DNA from: Naumovozyma dairenensis CBS 421 | Taxonomy: Eukaryota > Ascomycota > Saccharomycetes > Saccharomycetales > Saccharomycetaceae | Reading direction: 5' to 3' | DNA length: 64,000 nt | NCBI RefSeq assembly: GCF_000227115.2 | Contig: NC_016480.1 | Location: 558,001 to 622,000, forward strand | Shown: positions 26,301 through 35,011 of the stretch, piece by piece | Position numbering within the stretch: position 1 is the stretch's first letter | How the letters are laid out: every line of letters begins with the position of its first letter | Notes under the pieces: model-generated | What the model saw: the letters and a program-made list of their open reading frames with translations, nothing else | Database searches by the model: none | What the model was told of the DNA's origin: nothing | Program-made: the position numbers and the translations under genes

Positions 26301-26886
26301 ATCTAATAATGGCTATGAAAGTACAGTTGAAAATAGACAAAATGGTATTAAAGCATTCACTTATAATAACAAGTATGAATGCCAAGATATCCTCAAGATC
26401 TTGTATAAGTTAATCCTGGAGAAAAATGTTAAACATGAAGAGATTGGTATTATTACACCATATTCAGCTCAACGTGACTTATTATCAGAGCTATTGGTTG
26501 CTGATCCCGTAGTGAATCCATATGGTAGATCCATGGAACAAGAAACAGATGAAGCAGAATTCTTAAACTCTAAACACACTTTAGGTAATGATATTCAATC
26601 ACATACGGTTAACATTATTAATGGGTTACATGTTGCGACTGTTGATTCGTTCCAAGGTCATGAAAAGAATTTCATTATCTTTTCATGTGTTAGAAACAAC
26701 CCAGAGAATAAGATTGGGTTTCTACGTGATAGAAGGAGATTGAATGTTGCATTGACGAGATCCAAGAATGGATTAATTTTAGTTGGCAACAAAGAAGTTC
26801 TTAAGAAGGGTGATAACTTATGGAGAGATTTCATGGTATTTTTGGAGAAAGAAAAGGTTATCTTTGATAGCCTAGATGATTATTGA
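23329..26886 (+). CDS. ECM32: Upf1-like superfamily 1 helicase Ecm32 (Mtt1)
   Basis: The 1185-residue protein begins with a zinc-binding segment (FQCTTC...HLNSTRH), then a second Cys-rich module within the first 150 residues. A long Lys/Asn/Ser-rich low-complexity linker follows (about 160-540), then a C-terminal SF1 helicase. Walker A GPPGTGKT is at about 734-741, the Walker B segment VIMDESTQ near 885, QYRMHP near 950, and VDSFQGHEK and RLNVALTRSK are close to the end. Family knowledge: Ecm32/Mtt1 is a polysome-associated DNA/RNA helicase that binds release factors and modulates translation termination. S. cerevisiae Ecm32 has 1121 residues. Its place upstream of BMH1 on the same strand matches the known order. 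Confidence 0.95.
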   Translation: MTKFQCTTCQETLDAESMMKHLNSTRHKTVKSIEDDEELNCEECQDNNNIHQLQIIRIGGEDIILICNSCVEKKFNINEKPKTSYSLSNGAILKYWDNYTKVRDCSCKRCGNESNLNVNLTNKQLILCDNCLKDDPKQDSSKFVSEKTGKFLYTFLGIKETSSSSSSKFKRKGGGRKIGRGKKRGRGGAKSASSSSAGKKKEKKPLTFLQKLDKEALKTKKLNSTIESGSNLSLKSFKGFKATTKSDFAAQFLAPSNENVASVASTGNFLSLGNTNSSKSSSPSPIIQHPAQRTNTRQKPNQKQTKSNPTSRAITPDISTKGSKHKGPKVTDKKNAKQPTTITSMPTNPQNKNSNTTKSTGWAQGFEAPKKVKNMPKSILEPTVQNTKNAKKKTSKAVEKTKQISKKHVNQKGHTESNPKPVVPIDEDFWSSGWDNALPEKEGVTASISSPQPTRIKQNGNQKKELIPIPSNKEKGQNRKNQNTRSNKNNTKEKTPIPPIQHKKERNPKGKSPTPSYTNEVLEEGVPIKKFVKYTPKLTYPDLRTYCDEFSYALFLEQKLENDFIQNFDITWSKDKNETVFVVSLDRHNNPEIEKLIPPALAQVVKVPFNERQPLMLSSHDESLVWYSFIKEVGLQKNKIVLLLELFSWNKLSLPTRSGSDQFKLLPISAQANRILFAMTRIKNPKFIDLLLGLKPIKQLIFNNKLKFNRSTLNDSQKLAVQHVLNNSITVIQGPPGTGKTSTIEEIILQLIENFHSFPILCVAASNIAIDNIAEKIMESRPNIKILRILSDKKESQYGPDHPLGKICLHNKIYERLSPEMKDIANKFRFGRRDEVSKNQDNKYYQEKTSITNKLVAQTQIIFTTNITAGGRQLKVIKELPVVIMDESTQSSEASTLVPLSLPGIKKFVFVGDEKQLSSFSNIPHLEMSLFERILANGTYEQPHMLDTQYRMHPQISKFPIHKFYYGELKDGVTAEQKQLPNIKHPLFFYQSNNGYESTVENRQNGIKAFTYNNKYECQDILKILYKLILEKNVKHEEIGIITPYSAQRDLLSELLVADPVVNPYGRSMEQETDEAEFLNSKHTLGNDIQSHTVNIINGLHVATVDSFQGHEKNFIIFSCVRNNPENKIGFLRDRRRLNVALTRSKNGLILVGNKEVLKKGDNLWRDFMVFLEKEKVIFDSLDDY

Positions 26887-27974
26887 AAGGGCTAGGAAGT
26901 GTCAATATTATCCAGTTCCTATTGTGACGTTATTATATATATTAGTACATACCAACTTTATAGACCAACATTTCCAACGTATCCAGGAGGGTTACCCTTA
27001 TGTGGTTAGACGGATATACTTTAGGAGAGATGGGCTTCCACTGTCTTTGTAGGGGTGACGGGTGTTTCATTAGTGGCGTGTTCGCATCCCTATTTTTTCT
27101 GGCTTCCACTTTTGTCAGTGGAAAAAAAGAAAAATCCGGGGCTCCAATGAAGGGGCGGGTCCCAGTTATTTCCAAAAGAAGAATAGTTACCCAATTGGGT
27201 CGGAAACTTTAAAATAGGCGGAATATATTGGAGGCTTGGTGGAACCGCACCTCCACCTGGTCAGGGGGGGGGGGGGCAGGAGGATTCCCTCGAATGCTTT
27301 TGCAGGAAAGGAGGGGAGGACACGTCTCTCTGCCTACAAAATTTGTCCGCAATACGCCAAAATATCTTCTTGTTCCAGGCCGTTTAAAGTTTAATCAGTG
27401 TTGAAAAGGATTTCGCGTAACACCTTGCTGATGATAACGCGGATAAACATGCAAAACAAACAAGAATGGGATATCTAACTTTATGACATCCTCAAGCTTT
27501 TCTTTCACTTGCACTGGATTGAATTTGATTTGAACTGAATTGATGTAAAGTTGAACTTCCTTGAATTTCCAAAGGCTTGCTTCTTTATTTATGTCCTGTA
27601 ATTTCTTACGTGCATGCAAGATTTTCATACACGTACATACGTACATTATATAAAAACAACTGGATTAGTTTCTGGAAGATTAATTGAACTTTATTAAATC
27701 TTTACGTACTCGTCTTTTATTATTTTAAAACGTGGATATTTTCAGGCTTTTGATAAGATAACTTTTTTTCTCACTCTGAATATAAATTAGATACTTTTGA
27801 TCGGAACATCTGTCTCGAACGTACGTATAAGATTCGGATAAAGAAAAATAAAGGAGATATTGATTTGCACAAATTGACAAGACAAGAATTTCAAACAAGA
27901 AAGTCAGCCAACTTAAACAATTCAAAACAAAAACAAACAAACAAACGAAGTTAATCAAGAAATAAAAATAAAAA
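26887..27974. other. ECM32-BMH1 intergenic region
   Basis: A spacer of about 1.1 kb that is mainly BMH1 promoter. It includes an unusually G-rich patch with thirteen consecutive G at 27264-27276, a GGTGGA/TCCACC inverted repeat just before it, ACGTAC-type words near 27630, and an A-rich leader right before BMH1. Small open frames here look spurious. Confidence 0.55.
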
Positions 27975-28781
27975 ATGTCTGCAAGTCGTGAAGATTCCGT
28001 TTATTTAGCTAAATTAGCTGAACAAGCAGAACGTTATGAAGAAATGGTTGAAAACATGAAAGATGTTGCATCTTCTGGTCAAGAATTATCTGTTGAAGAA
28101 CGTAATTTACTTTCTGTTGCCTACAAGAATGTCATTGGTGCTCGTCGTGCCTCTTGGAGAATTGTTTCATCAATTGAACAAAAGGAGGAATCCAAGGAAA
28201 AATCAGAACATCAAGTCGAATTGATTCGTTCTTATCGTTCTAAGATTGAAACTGAATTGACTAAGATCTCTGCCGATATCCTTTCAGTGTTAGATTCTCA
28301 TTTGATCCCATCTGCCAGTACTGGTGAATCCAAAGTGTTTTACTATAAGATGAAAGGTGATTACCACCGTTATTTAGCTGAATTCTCTAGCGGAGATGTC
28401 AGAGAAAATGCTACTACTTCTTCTTTGGAAGCTTATAAGAAGGCCTCTGAAATTGCTACTACTGATCTACCCCCAACACATCCAATTCGTCTAGGTTTAG
28501 CTTTGAATTTCTCTGTCTTTTACTATGAAATTCAAAACTCTCCAGATAAAGCTTGTCATTTGGCCAAGCAAGCCTTTGACGATGCTATTGCTGAATTAGA
28601 TACTCTATCAGAAGAATCCTACAAGGACAGTACTTTAATTATGCAATTGTTAAGAGACAATCTAACCTTATGGACTTCTGACATGTCAGAAGCTGGTCAG
28701 GAAGAAGAACAACAACAACAGCAACAGGCTCAACAACAACAACAAGATGCCCAAGCTAATGAAGACCAACCTCCAAAATAA
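27975..28781 (+). CDS. BMH1: 14-3-3 protein
   Basis: The 268-residue protein is a full 14-3-3 domain (nine helices), with the signature [13 protein letters not shown] near residues 43-55 and the [20 protein letters not shown] signature near 213-232. A Gln-rich tail follows. Family knowledge: Bmh1 and Bmh2 dimerise and bind phospho-Ser/Thr clients, controlling TORC1/PKA signalling, nuclear export and the checkpoint kinase Rad53. S. cerevisiae has two copies; the ECM32-BMH1-PDA1 order identifies this as BMH1. Codon use looks biased toward preferred codons, as expected for an abundant protein. Confidence 0.96.
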   Translation: MSASREDSVYLAKLAEQAERYEEMVENMKDVASSGQELSVEERNLLSVAYKNVIGARRASWRIVSSIEQKEESKEKSEHQVELIRSYRSKIETELTKISADILSVLDSHLIPSASTGESKVFYYKMKGDYHRYLAEFSSGDVRENATTSSLEAYKKASEIATTDLPPTHPIRLGLALNFSVFYYEIQNSPDKACHLAKQAFDDAIAELDTLSEESYKDSTLIMQLLRDNLTLWTSDMSEAGQEEEQQQQQQAQQQQQDAQANEDQPPK

Positions 28782-29642
28782 TCTTAATACTAATAACTGA
28801 ACACCCGTAAATTTTACTACTGAAAAATATTAATTCTAAAGAACCATGGTTTTTCTTTTACTTTTAATGAATAAATTCTAATAACTTATAACTCATTAAC
28901 CCACTCCCTTATTCACCAGCTCGATAACACCATACTTCCGCTATTTGCGTAGCGCACCATACATATATATATATATATATAGTTTTCTCTTACTTTCTCT
29001 ATTATCTTTATTATCTATCTCTATCTAACATGCTTTATCTATTCTAAAAAAAAAATAACTTGCCGTTATCCAGTTGTAATAGATTATCAATCGTATTTTA
29101 TCTTCCTGCCATATATTTTAATAGCGTTGACAAGATTACCATAATAGACGTATCTGTCGAAGGTTTGGACGTATGTAAATAATGACAGTATTTCATGCAA
29201 TTAAAGGAACGTTTTTTTTTCCAACATGAACTCGAGAAACAGCGTAAAAAAGTAAAGATTTTGTTTGTGCAATCTAGTCAAGTCAAGTAATCATCCGAAT
29301 CATTTATTCACTGAATCATTTCAACCATGGACCTCTGGCTCTCAGTGTCACCCATTGGATGTTCGCCCGTAAGTAGTTACAGATTCAGCTAAGATGTTAC
29401 CCTGGATAAAGTTTAACTTCACCATTTTAGAATATTTTATAGTGATTTCATATATATCAAACGATATTAATTAAGGCACAGATAAAAAATACAGGGGAAC
29501 ATCGTCTACCATATATAGCTTCGAAGGTTCAAGAAACATCAAATACTCAATTGCACTCGTCAGATAGTCTTGATCATATTACAAGGAGTATTGGTTCTAT
29601 ACGTACAGATATACATTAAGCACGAAGAGACTAGAAGAAACT
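28782..29642. other. BMH1-PDA1 intergenic region
   Basis: An 861-base spacer holding the BMH1 3' region and the PDA1 promoter. An AT dinucleotide run lies at about 28962-28981. No gene or clear transcription-factor site is recognised. Confidence 0.55.
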
Positions 29643-31010
29643 ATGCGTTCGTGGACTTCAAGGATCAGACCTTCCCTAATTAATAAGGGAAGATTATTCT
29701 CAGCATCAATACCCATCACACAATCGTCATCTTCCATTATGCTCAAAACAACTTATAATCAATACACTAGAAGAACAATGGCTTCCACCACCAACGCAGA
29801 CGAGTCAACGGCAACATCCGAGCAACAACAGCAAGATCAACCAGAACAAGAGGAAAACGAATCCATTGAACAAGACCAAGAACAACAATCTTCAAAAGAT
29901 AAAGTCACCATCAACTTATCTGAGAATTCATTCGAAGGATACATGTTAGATATCCCCAATTTATCGTTTGAAACCAACAAATCCACACTATTACAAATGT
30001 ATAAAGATATGATAATCATTAGAAGAATGGAAATGGCATGTGATGCCCTATATAAAGCCAAAAAAATTAGAGGATTTTGTCACTTATCAGTGGGTCAAGA
30101 AGCCATTGCTGTCGGTATTGAAAATGCCATTACTAAATTAGATTCTGTCATTACATCTTATAGATGTCATGGATTTACTTTCATGAGAGGTGCCTCCGTG
30201 AAGGCTGTCTTAGCGGAATTGATGGGGAGAAGAGCTGGTGTATCCTTTGGGAAAGGTGGGTCCATGCATTTGTATGCTCCAGGATTTTATGGAGGGAATG
30301 GGATTGTTGGTGCCCAGGTTCCCCTAGGTGCAGGATTAGCATTTGCTCATCAATATAAGAATGAAGATGCTTGTTCTTTCACTTTATATGGGGATGGGGC
30401 ATCAAATCAAGGTCAAGTTTTTGAATCATTTAATATGGCTAAATTATTCAATTTACCTGTCGTGTTTTGCTGTGAAAATAATAAATATGGTATGGGGACC
30501 TCTGCCTCAAGATCATCTGCCATGACTGAATATTTCAAACGTGGTCAATACATTCCTGGTATCAAAGTTAACGGGATGGATATTCTTGCTGTGTATCAAG
30601 CTTCTAGGTTTGCTAAAGATTGGTGCCTTTCTGGTAAAGGCCCATTATTATTAGAGTATGAAACTTATAGATATGGTGGCCATTCCATGTCTGATCCTGG
30701 TACCACTTATAGAACAAGAGATGAAATTCAACACATGAGATCAAAGAATGATCCCATTGCAGGTTTGAAAATGCATTTATTAGAATTAGATATTGCTACA
30801 GATGAAGAAATTAAAGCCTACGATAAATCTGCAAGAAAATATGTCGATGAACAAGTGGAATTGGCTGACGCTGCAGCTGCACCAGAACCAAAATTATCAA
30901 TATTATTTGAAGATGTGTATGTGAAAGGTACTGAAACTCCAACTTTGAGAGGTAGAATTCAAGAGGATACTTGGGATTTCAAGAAGCAAGATTTTGCCTT
31001 CAGAAATTGA
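29643..31010 (+). CDS. PDA1: pyruvate dehydrogenase E1 alpha subunit, mitochondrial
   Basis: The 455-residue protein is a near-exact E1-alpha match. It has an Arg/Ser-rich mitochondrial presequence (about 1-45), the thiamine-diphosphate motif GDGASNQGQVFESFNMAKL...ENN, and the phosphorylation loop YGGHSMSDPGTTYR whose Ser is the known Pkp1/Pkp2 target. Family knowledge: Pda1 with Pdb1 decarboxylates pyruvate in the matrix complex that makes acetyl-CoA. It is about 35 residues longer than S. cerevisiae Pda1, because a Gln/Glu-rich insert at about 58-85 follows the presequence, before the conserved domain. The ATG at 29643 supplies the import signal. Confidence 0.96.
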   Translation: MRSWTSRIRPSLINKGRLFSASIPITQSSSSIMLKTTYNQYTRRTMASTTNADESTATSEQQQQDQPEQEENESIEQDQEQQSSKDKVTINLSENSFEGYMLDIPNLSFETNKSTLLQMYKDMIIIRRMEMACDALYKAKKIRGFCHLSVGQEAIAVGIENAITKLDSVITSYRCHGFTFMRGASVKAVLAELMGRRAGVSFGKGGSMHLYAPGFYGGNGIVGAQVPLGAGLAFAHQYKNEDACSFTLYGDGASNQGQVFESFNMAKLFNLPVVFCCENNKYGMGTSASRSSAMTEYFKRGQYIPGIKVNGMDILAVYQASRFAKDWCLSGKGPLLLEYETYRYGGHSMSDPGTTYRTRDEIQHMRSKNDPIAGLKMHLLELDIATDEEIKAYDKSARKYVDEQVELADAAAAPEPKLSILFEDVYVKGTETPTLRGRIQEDTWDFKKQDFAFRN

Positions 31011-31422
31011 GACAAAAAATGAAGGTGAGAGAGAAAAGTAGAGTGTTTTTTTTTCAAATTTAATCCATGTATCTTGTTACCTATTTTATTTTATTTATTT
31101 ATTTACTAATTCACTGATCTATATTCTACATCTACATCTATATCTATCTATATATATATTCAGTCACATAGGTTGTTTGTGATACATTCAAATAACTTTT
31201 AACAAAGAAGATAAATATGGGGGGTGAAGACGCGTCAATGCAAATAGCCGCCCAGAGATGAGAGAATAAGAAGACGCGTAACATATAAACATTCATACAA
31301 ACTACCAAAACATAAGGGACAAGAGAAGTTAATACATTGTTAGTTCCGGATACTTTTGTTAGGGAGGAAAAAACCAATTAAGCTGGGATACTAGAAAACT
31401 GACCTCTTATTATCCAGGAAAA
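31011..31422. promoter_or_regulatory. PDA1-DMC1 intergenic region, DMC1 promoter
   Basis: A 412-base spacer. It carries two ACGCGT words (31230-31235 and 31274-31279), the core of the MluI cell-cycle box, and a URS1-like site at 31245-31254. The upstream part has TATC/TATA repeats near 31125-31160. Confidence 0.6.
31245..31254 (+). promoter_or_regulatory. URS1-like Ume6 site upstream of DMC1
   Basis: TAGCCGCCCA differs at one position from the URS1 consensus TAGCCGCCGA bound by Ume6, and lies about 170 bases upstream of the DMC1 start. In S. cerevisiae, URS1 represses early meiotic genes, DMC1 among them, in mitosis and activates them with Ime1. The position and gene identity fit that role. 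Confidence 0.6.
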
Positions 31423-32508
31423 ATGTCTGCAACCACTGAAATCGAAGAATCTGATTTAGATAAAACTGTTATTAGCGTAGATGAATTACAAAATCATGGA
31501 ATTAATGCCTCTGATTTACAAAAACTGAAAACAGGTGGCATCTTTACAGTTAATGTATGTATACCAATTATTTTTTTTTCTTCCTTAGTTGTTTTTGACA
31601 TAAAACTAACAAGAGCAATAGCAATAACCAATAGACCGTACTATCTACTACAAGAAGACATCTACTGTAAAATCAAGGGCCTTTCAGAAGTGAAAGTCGA
31701 AAAGATTAAGGAAGCGGCAAATAAGATAATTAAAGTTGGGTTCATTCCTGCAACGGTACAATTAGACATTAGACAGAAAGTATTTGCATTATCAACAGGT
31801 TCCAAACAATTAGATTCCATCTTAGGTGGAGGTATAATGTCAATGAGTATTACTGAAGTATTTGGAGAATTCCGTTGTGGTAAGACGCAAATGTCACATA
31901 CACTATGCGTTACTTCTCAATTACCTAGAGAAATGGGGGGTGCTGAAGGGAAAGTGGCATATATTGATACAGAAGGTACATTTAGACCTGAAAGAATCAA
32001 ACAAATTGCTCAAAATTATGATTTAGATCCTGATTCTTGTTTGGAAAATGTTTCATATGCAAGAGCTTTAAATAGTGAACATCAAATGGAATTAGTGGAA
32101 CAATTAGGTGAAGCATTAAGTTCCGGGGAATACAGATTAGTCATTATGGATTCTATAATGGCAAATTTTAGAGTTGATTATACTGGTCGAGGAGAATTAA
32201 ATGAACGTCAACAGAAATTAAACCAACATCTTTTTAGATTAAATAGAATGGCAGAAGAGTTTAATGTCGCTGTCTTTATGACTAATCAAGTCCAATCTGA
32301 TCCAGGTGCTTCTGCTTTATTTGCATCAGCTGATGGGAGGAAACCAGTTGGAGGTCATGTATTAGCACATGCATCTGCTACAAGAATTTTATTAAGGAAA
32401 GGTAGAGGTGATGAAAGAGTTGCCAAGTTGCAAGATTCTCCCGATATGCCAGAAAGGGAATGCGTCTATGTTATTGGAGAAAAGGGTATTACTGATTCAA
32501 ATGAATGA
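31423..32508 (+). CDS. DMC1: meiotic recombinase Dmc1, intron-containing with apparent frameshift
   Basis: This is a RecA/Rad51-family recombinase. Downstream of the intron it matches Dmc1 throughout: Walker [23 protein letters not shown], the Walker B segment ending VIMDS, and a C terminus of [10 protein letters not shown]. Family knowledge: Dmc1 catalyses interhomologue strand exchange in meiosis. Exon 1 is 31423-31554. A GTATGT donor, an AACTAAC branch point and a TAG acceptor define an intron at 31555-31634. After splicing, exon 2 begins with [10 protein letters not shown], the conserved Dmc1 sequence, but then meets a stop at 31668-31670, because one extra base lies between the CAT CTA codons and TGT AAA. 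The unspliced frame is open across the intron (361 codons) but replaces that conserved helix-hairpin-helix segment. This is either a sequencing or assembly error or a genuine lesion. Confidence 0.88.
   Translation: MSATTEIEESDLDKTVISVDELQNHGINASDLQKLKTGGIFTVNVCIPIIFFSSLVVFDIKLTRAIAITNRPYYLLQEDIYCKIKGLSEVKVEKIKEAANKIIKVGFIPATVQLDIRQKVFALSTGSKQLDSILGGGIMSMSITEVFGEFRCGKTQMSHTLCVTSQLPREMGGAEGKVAYIDTEGTFRPERIKQIAQNYDLDPDSCLENVSYARALNSEHQMELVEQLGEALSSGEYRLVIMDSIMANFRVDYTGRGELNERQQKLNQHLFRLNRMAEEFNVAVFMTNQVQSDPGASALFASADGRKPVGGHVLAHASATRILLRKGRGDERVAKLQDSPDMPERECVYVIGEKGITDSNE
31555..31634 (+). other. spliceosomal intron of DMC1
   Basis: The canonical yeast donor GTATGT is at 31555-31560, the branch-point sequence AACTAAC at 31604-31610 and the TAG acceptor at 31632-31634. 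The intron is 80 bases and phase 0. It lies after the codon for Asn44 (TVN), the same place as the S. cerevisiae DMC1 intron as I recall it. Confidence 0.85.
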
Positions 32509-32745
32509 GAGGATGAAAGCAAATTTTTATTTTTTGACATATCGAGTTGACATTCTTCTTATTGTCCTCATTGCATTTTAATTCTTACCGGCTGTAATTT
32601 TAAGACCGTATCTGGTCTTTTTCCCCACAAATCCTATATATTCATAACCCAAATAGCTTTAATGTTCAAAAATATATTTTGTTTTGTATAGTATATCATC
32701 AATTTTTCCTATTTTCTATTCTATCATATATTTGTTATATGTAAA

Positions 32746-33576
32746 CTAGACGCTTAGATTATTTCCTGATACATTCCGACCATGATTATTAGCGTTCTCG
32801 GTATTTAACATGGAGCTAATTGACGATAAGGTATCATCATTATCTAAAATATCATCTTCATTTTGTTGTTCTTCAGTATCCATATAAGCTAAAGAGGAGG
32901 TATGTGCCGTTATTGAAGAATTATAAAACAGAGATCTTTCTTCTTCCAATTCAAAAAATTTCGTTCTATCAATATTGAGAAAATAGTATAAAAAATAATC
33001 TATCCTTCTCAGTTTTTTTTCAACTCTTCTAAATTCTAATTCTCTGGGGAAAACAGGATAACATTCTTTAAACTCATCATCTATAATATTTTTCAAGATT
33101 CCAGTATAATCATCTTTACCTAATCTATTTTCATAATTGTAAGCATGGAAAAATGGAGCGCAATCATAAGTTCGATGAACAACTTCATGTATTGAATTAA
33201 GATTATTGTTAGTTTTCTTGGATTCAGCAATAACGTTAATTATAGATGTCAAACCGGAATCATTCTTGGGAATGGATAGTTTCCTTATGCTTGAATTTTG
33301 TTGATAATTTGGAAAAGTGTAGTTATATCTGGTTCTTCGTAAGCTTAAATTTTGATTTGGTTGAGGTTTCACGTTAGGTTCTCTGTTCTCCTCTTCGAGA
33401 TATTTAAATAATCTTTCTGTATTCTTTTTGAGAGTTATTAGTTTGAAAGAACTATCTACCTGTGAACGTATCTTACTTGTCTTGGAGGTTGGCACAACGC
33501 TACAACGTTGATTTTCGTTTTCATAATGATTCATGTCATGTAATTCGTTTCCATCTTGATTAATTAAGAAATTCAT
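32746..33576 (-). CDS. ISC10: meiosis-specific protein Isc10-like
   Basis: The 276-residue protein has no strong domain signature. It is basic and Asn/Ser-rich in the first half, with a more structured middle (about 130-220, rich in aromatic and charged residues: HAYNYENRLGKDDY, RRIDYFLYYFLNI) and an acidic C terminus. Its size (about 267 in S. cerevisiae), its minus-strand orientation convergent with DMC1 and its place beside SLO1 identify it as ISC10. Family knowledge: Isc10 is expressed in meiosis and needed for spore formation, as an inhibitor of the Smk1 kinase pathway. The identification rests mainly on gene order. Confidence 0.75.
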   Translation of the reverse strand: MNFLINQDGNELHDMNHYENENQRCSVVPTSKTSKIRSQVDSSFKLITLKKNTERLFKYLEEENREPNVKPQPNQNLSLRRTRYNYTFPNYQQNSSIRKLSIPKNDSGLTSIINVIAESKKTNNNLNSIHEVVHRTYDCAPFFHAYNYENRLGKDDYTGILKNIIDDEFKECYPVFPRELEFRRVEKKLRRIDYFLYYFLNIDRTKFFELEEERSLFYNSSITAHTSSLAYMDTEEQQNEDDILDNDDTLSSISSMLNTENANNHGRNVSGNNLSV

Positions 33577-33937
33577 TTTTAATTTTGTTAAAAACTAATA
33601 TGATTATCGACTTTCTTTTAGGCAGTAGTTGTATATTTACTGTTGTGAATTGGATTGTGATTGGATTGGGTTGAAATATGTATTTATTGAGGGACATGTT
33701 ATCATCTTAGAAGGATAGAGTATATTTTAGCTCCCCTGATACCTGTATGTTTGTGACATTTTGTCACTTTTGTCAAGAAAATATAAAAACATGACAAATT
33801 TGAGAAAATAGGAATAGAAACTAAGTGCAAAGAAAAAGAAAGAAGAAGCATCACTAATCCCTTACATGATATAGTTGAATGCAATTGAGGCAATTTGCAC
33901 AATCATGATGTTTATTTCTCCAAGACGTTGCTTGAGG
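33577..33937. other. ISC10 upstream / SLO1 downstream region
   Basis: A 361-base spacer between two minus-strand genes. No canonical URS1 core is seen, although ISC10 is expected to be meiotic. A short 66-residue open frame on the minus strand looks spurious. Confidence 0.5.
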
Positions 33938-34141
33938 TCATAAGATTGCTAATATATTTTTTAAGTATTCATTTTCCTGGTCTAATTTCTGGCAAACCTC
34001 CCTCTGTTCTAACATTTTATTCCAAAGAAGATCTAAAGTGTCTCTTAATAATTTTGTTTCTTCCAACAGTTTAACTTTATTTGGATCTTCCGCAATCGCT
34101 TCGACAAAAGCGTTCGATGGAGAGCCTTCAGTTGAATCCAT
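33938..34141 (-). CDS. SLO1: small coiled-coil protein Slo1 (SCOCO-like)
   Basis: The 67-residue protein has a predicted coiled coil over most of its length (about 22-63, with heptad-like Leu spacing in KLLEETKLLRDTLDLLWNKM). Family knowledge: Slo1 is the yeast relative of SCOCO/SLOC and interacts with the Arf-like GTPase Arl3 at the Golgi. The position next to ISC10 on the same strand fits YER180C-A. It is somewhat shorter than the 85-residue S. cerevisiae protein, and the first ATG in frame is used. Confidence 0.78.
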   Translation of the reverse strand: MDSTEGSPSNAFVEAIAEDPNKVKLLEETKLLRDTLDLLWNKMLEQREVCQKLDQENEYLKNILAIL

Positions 34142-34337
34142 AGTGTATATCTTGGTTTACCCCTTTCGTCGTGAATTCTACTTACCGTATGACGCAGATT
34201 TTTCACCAAAGAAGCAGTTTATTGTCACCTTTTGCAAAAAATATACCTCTTCAAAAAAACAGCAAAAGTAAATATCATCAACCTTTCACCTCGTTCAATT
34301 TCCAAATTTTTAGTGATTGTTATATGGATTTCAAATC

Positions 34338-34345
34338 AAAAAAAA
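34338..34345 (-). terminator. RNA polymerase III terminator of tRNA-Ile
   Basis: Eight consecutive A on the plus strand are a T8 run on the minus strand, starting four bases past the tRNA 3' end. This is a standard Pol III stop signal. Confidence 0.85.
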
Positions 34346-34349
34346 TAAT

Positions 34350-34422
34350 GGTCTCTAGCGGGATCGAACCGCTGATCCCCGNGTTATTAGCACGGTGCCT
34401 TAACCAACTGGGCCAAGAGACC
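34350..34422 (-). tRNA. tRNA-Ile, anticodon AAU
   Basis: The reverse complement folds as a tRNA. The acceptor stem pairs GGTCTCT with AGAGACC. The D-arm segment GGCCCAGTTGGTTAAGGC is box A and GGTTCGATCCC is box B. The anticodon loop CTAATAA carries AAT, which becomes inosine-AU. It appears identical to the common yeast tRNA-Ile(AAU), apart from one N at 34382, where G is expected. There is no intron. It sits exactly where the chromosome V-like gene order ends. Confidence 0.96.
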
Positions 34423-35011
34423 AATTTGTACATTTTTTTCGGAAATGATAATGCTCCACCACCTGCCTGTGGCAACAACGAAAAGTCTTATGAATGGTGC
34501 CGCAGCCAGTTGATCCCAATTGATACATAAACGGAATGAACATTATATTATTATTACCTCAGGAACTGAATCATTCTGGGCTTGAAATGGTTTCGAGTGC
34601 ACAGTTTCTGGTGGGGTGTTTTACCCTTAAATGAACTAAGGATTTCATTACTATAACTTCATACTGCGAAATAACGTTTTATCAGTCTAATTGGTGTTTC
34701 TCTACCAAGAAATATCTGTACGTATTCTATATACTTCCATATTGCTCATTGTAAATAATAATACAGTACCTTTTCTTCGAATCATTTGTTAGGAAGTTAT
34801 ACTTAATGTGTGATTATGTTTATCATATAAATAACGTGTCTACTTTATACAATTTAAAATACGTATATGAATACATGTATTGTTTTTATTTTTGTTTTAC
34901 AATAAAGGGAAGGTAGCTGTTTACATGAAGTGTTGTACTAGTTAGCATCATGATAGATACTTATTTGCATGGAGAGGCTACCTCTTCATAGATAACAACT
35001 GTATATGGCTT
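34423..35011. other. tRNA-Ile to EMP70 intergenic region
   Basis: A 589-base spacer covering the upstream flank of the minus-strand tRNA and the EMP70 3' region. tRNA flanks are common Ty insertion targets, but I find no clear LTR (no TG...CA-bounded repeat with a target duplication). No gene is seen. Confidence 0.5.

Noticed and set aside
28962..28981. AT-dinucleotide runs here and near 41486, 49996 and 52912 as possible replication origins
   Set aside because: A/T-rich microsatellites are common in yeast intergenic DNA, and an origin cannot be called by eye without a functional assay.
31555..31588. An alternative DMC1 acceptor at the CCTTAG near 31588
   Set aside because: The intron would be only 34 bases with no branch point, and would not produce the conserved Dmc1 segment.
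34423..35011. A possible Ty LTR upstream of the tRNA gene
   Set aside because: No TG...CA-bounded repeat with a 5-bp target duplication could be found by eye.
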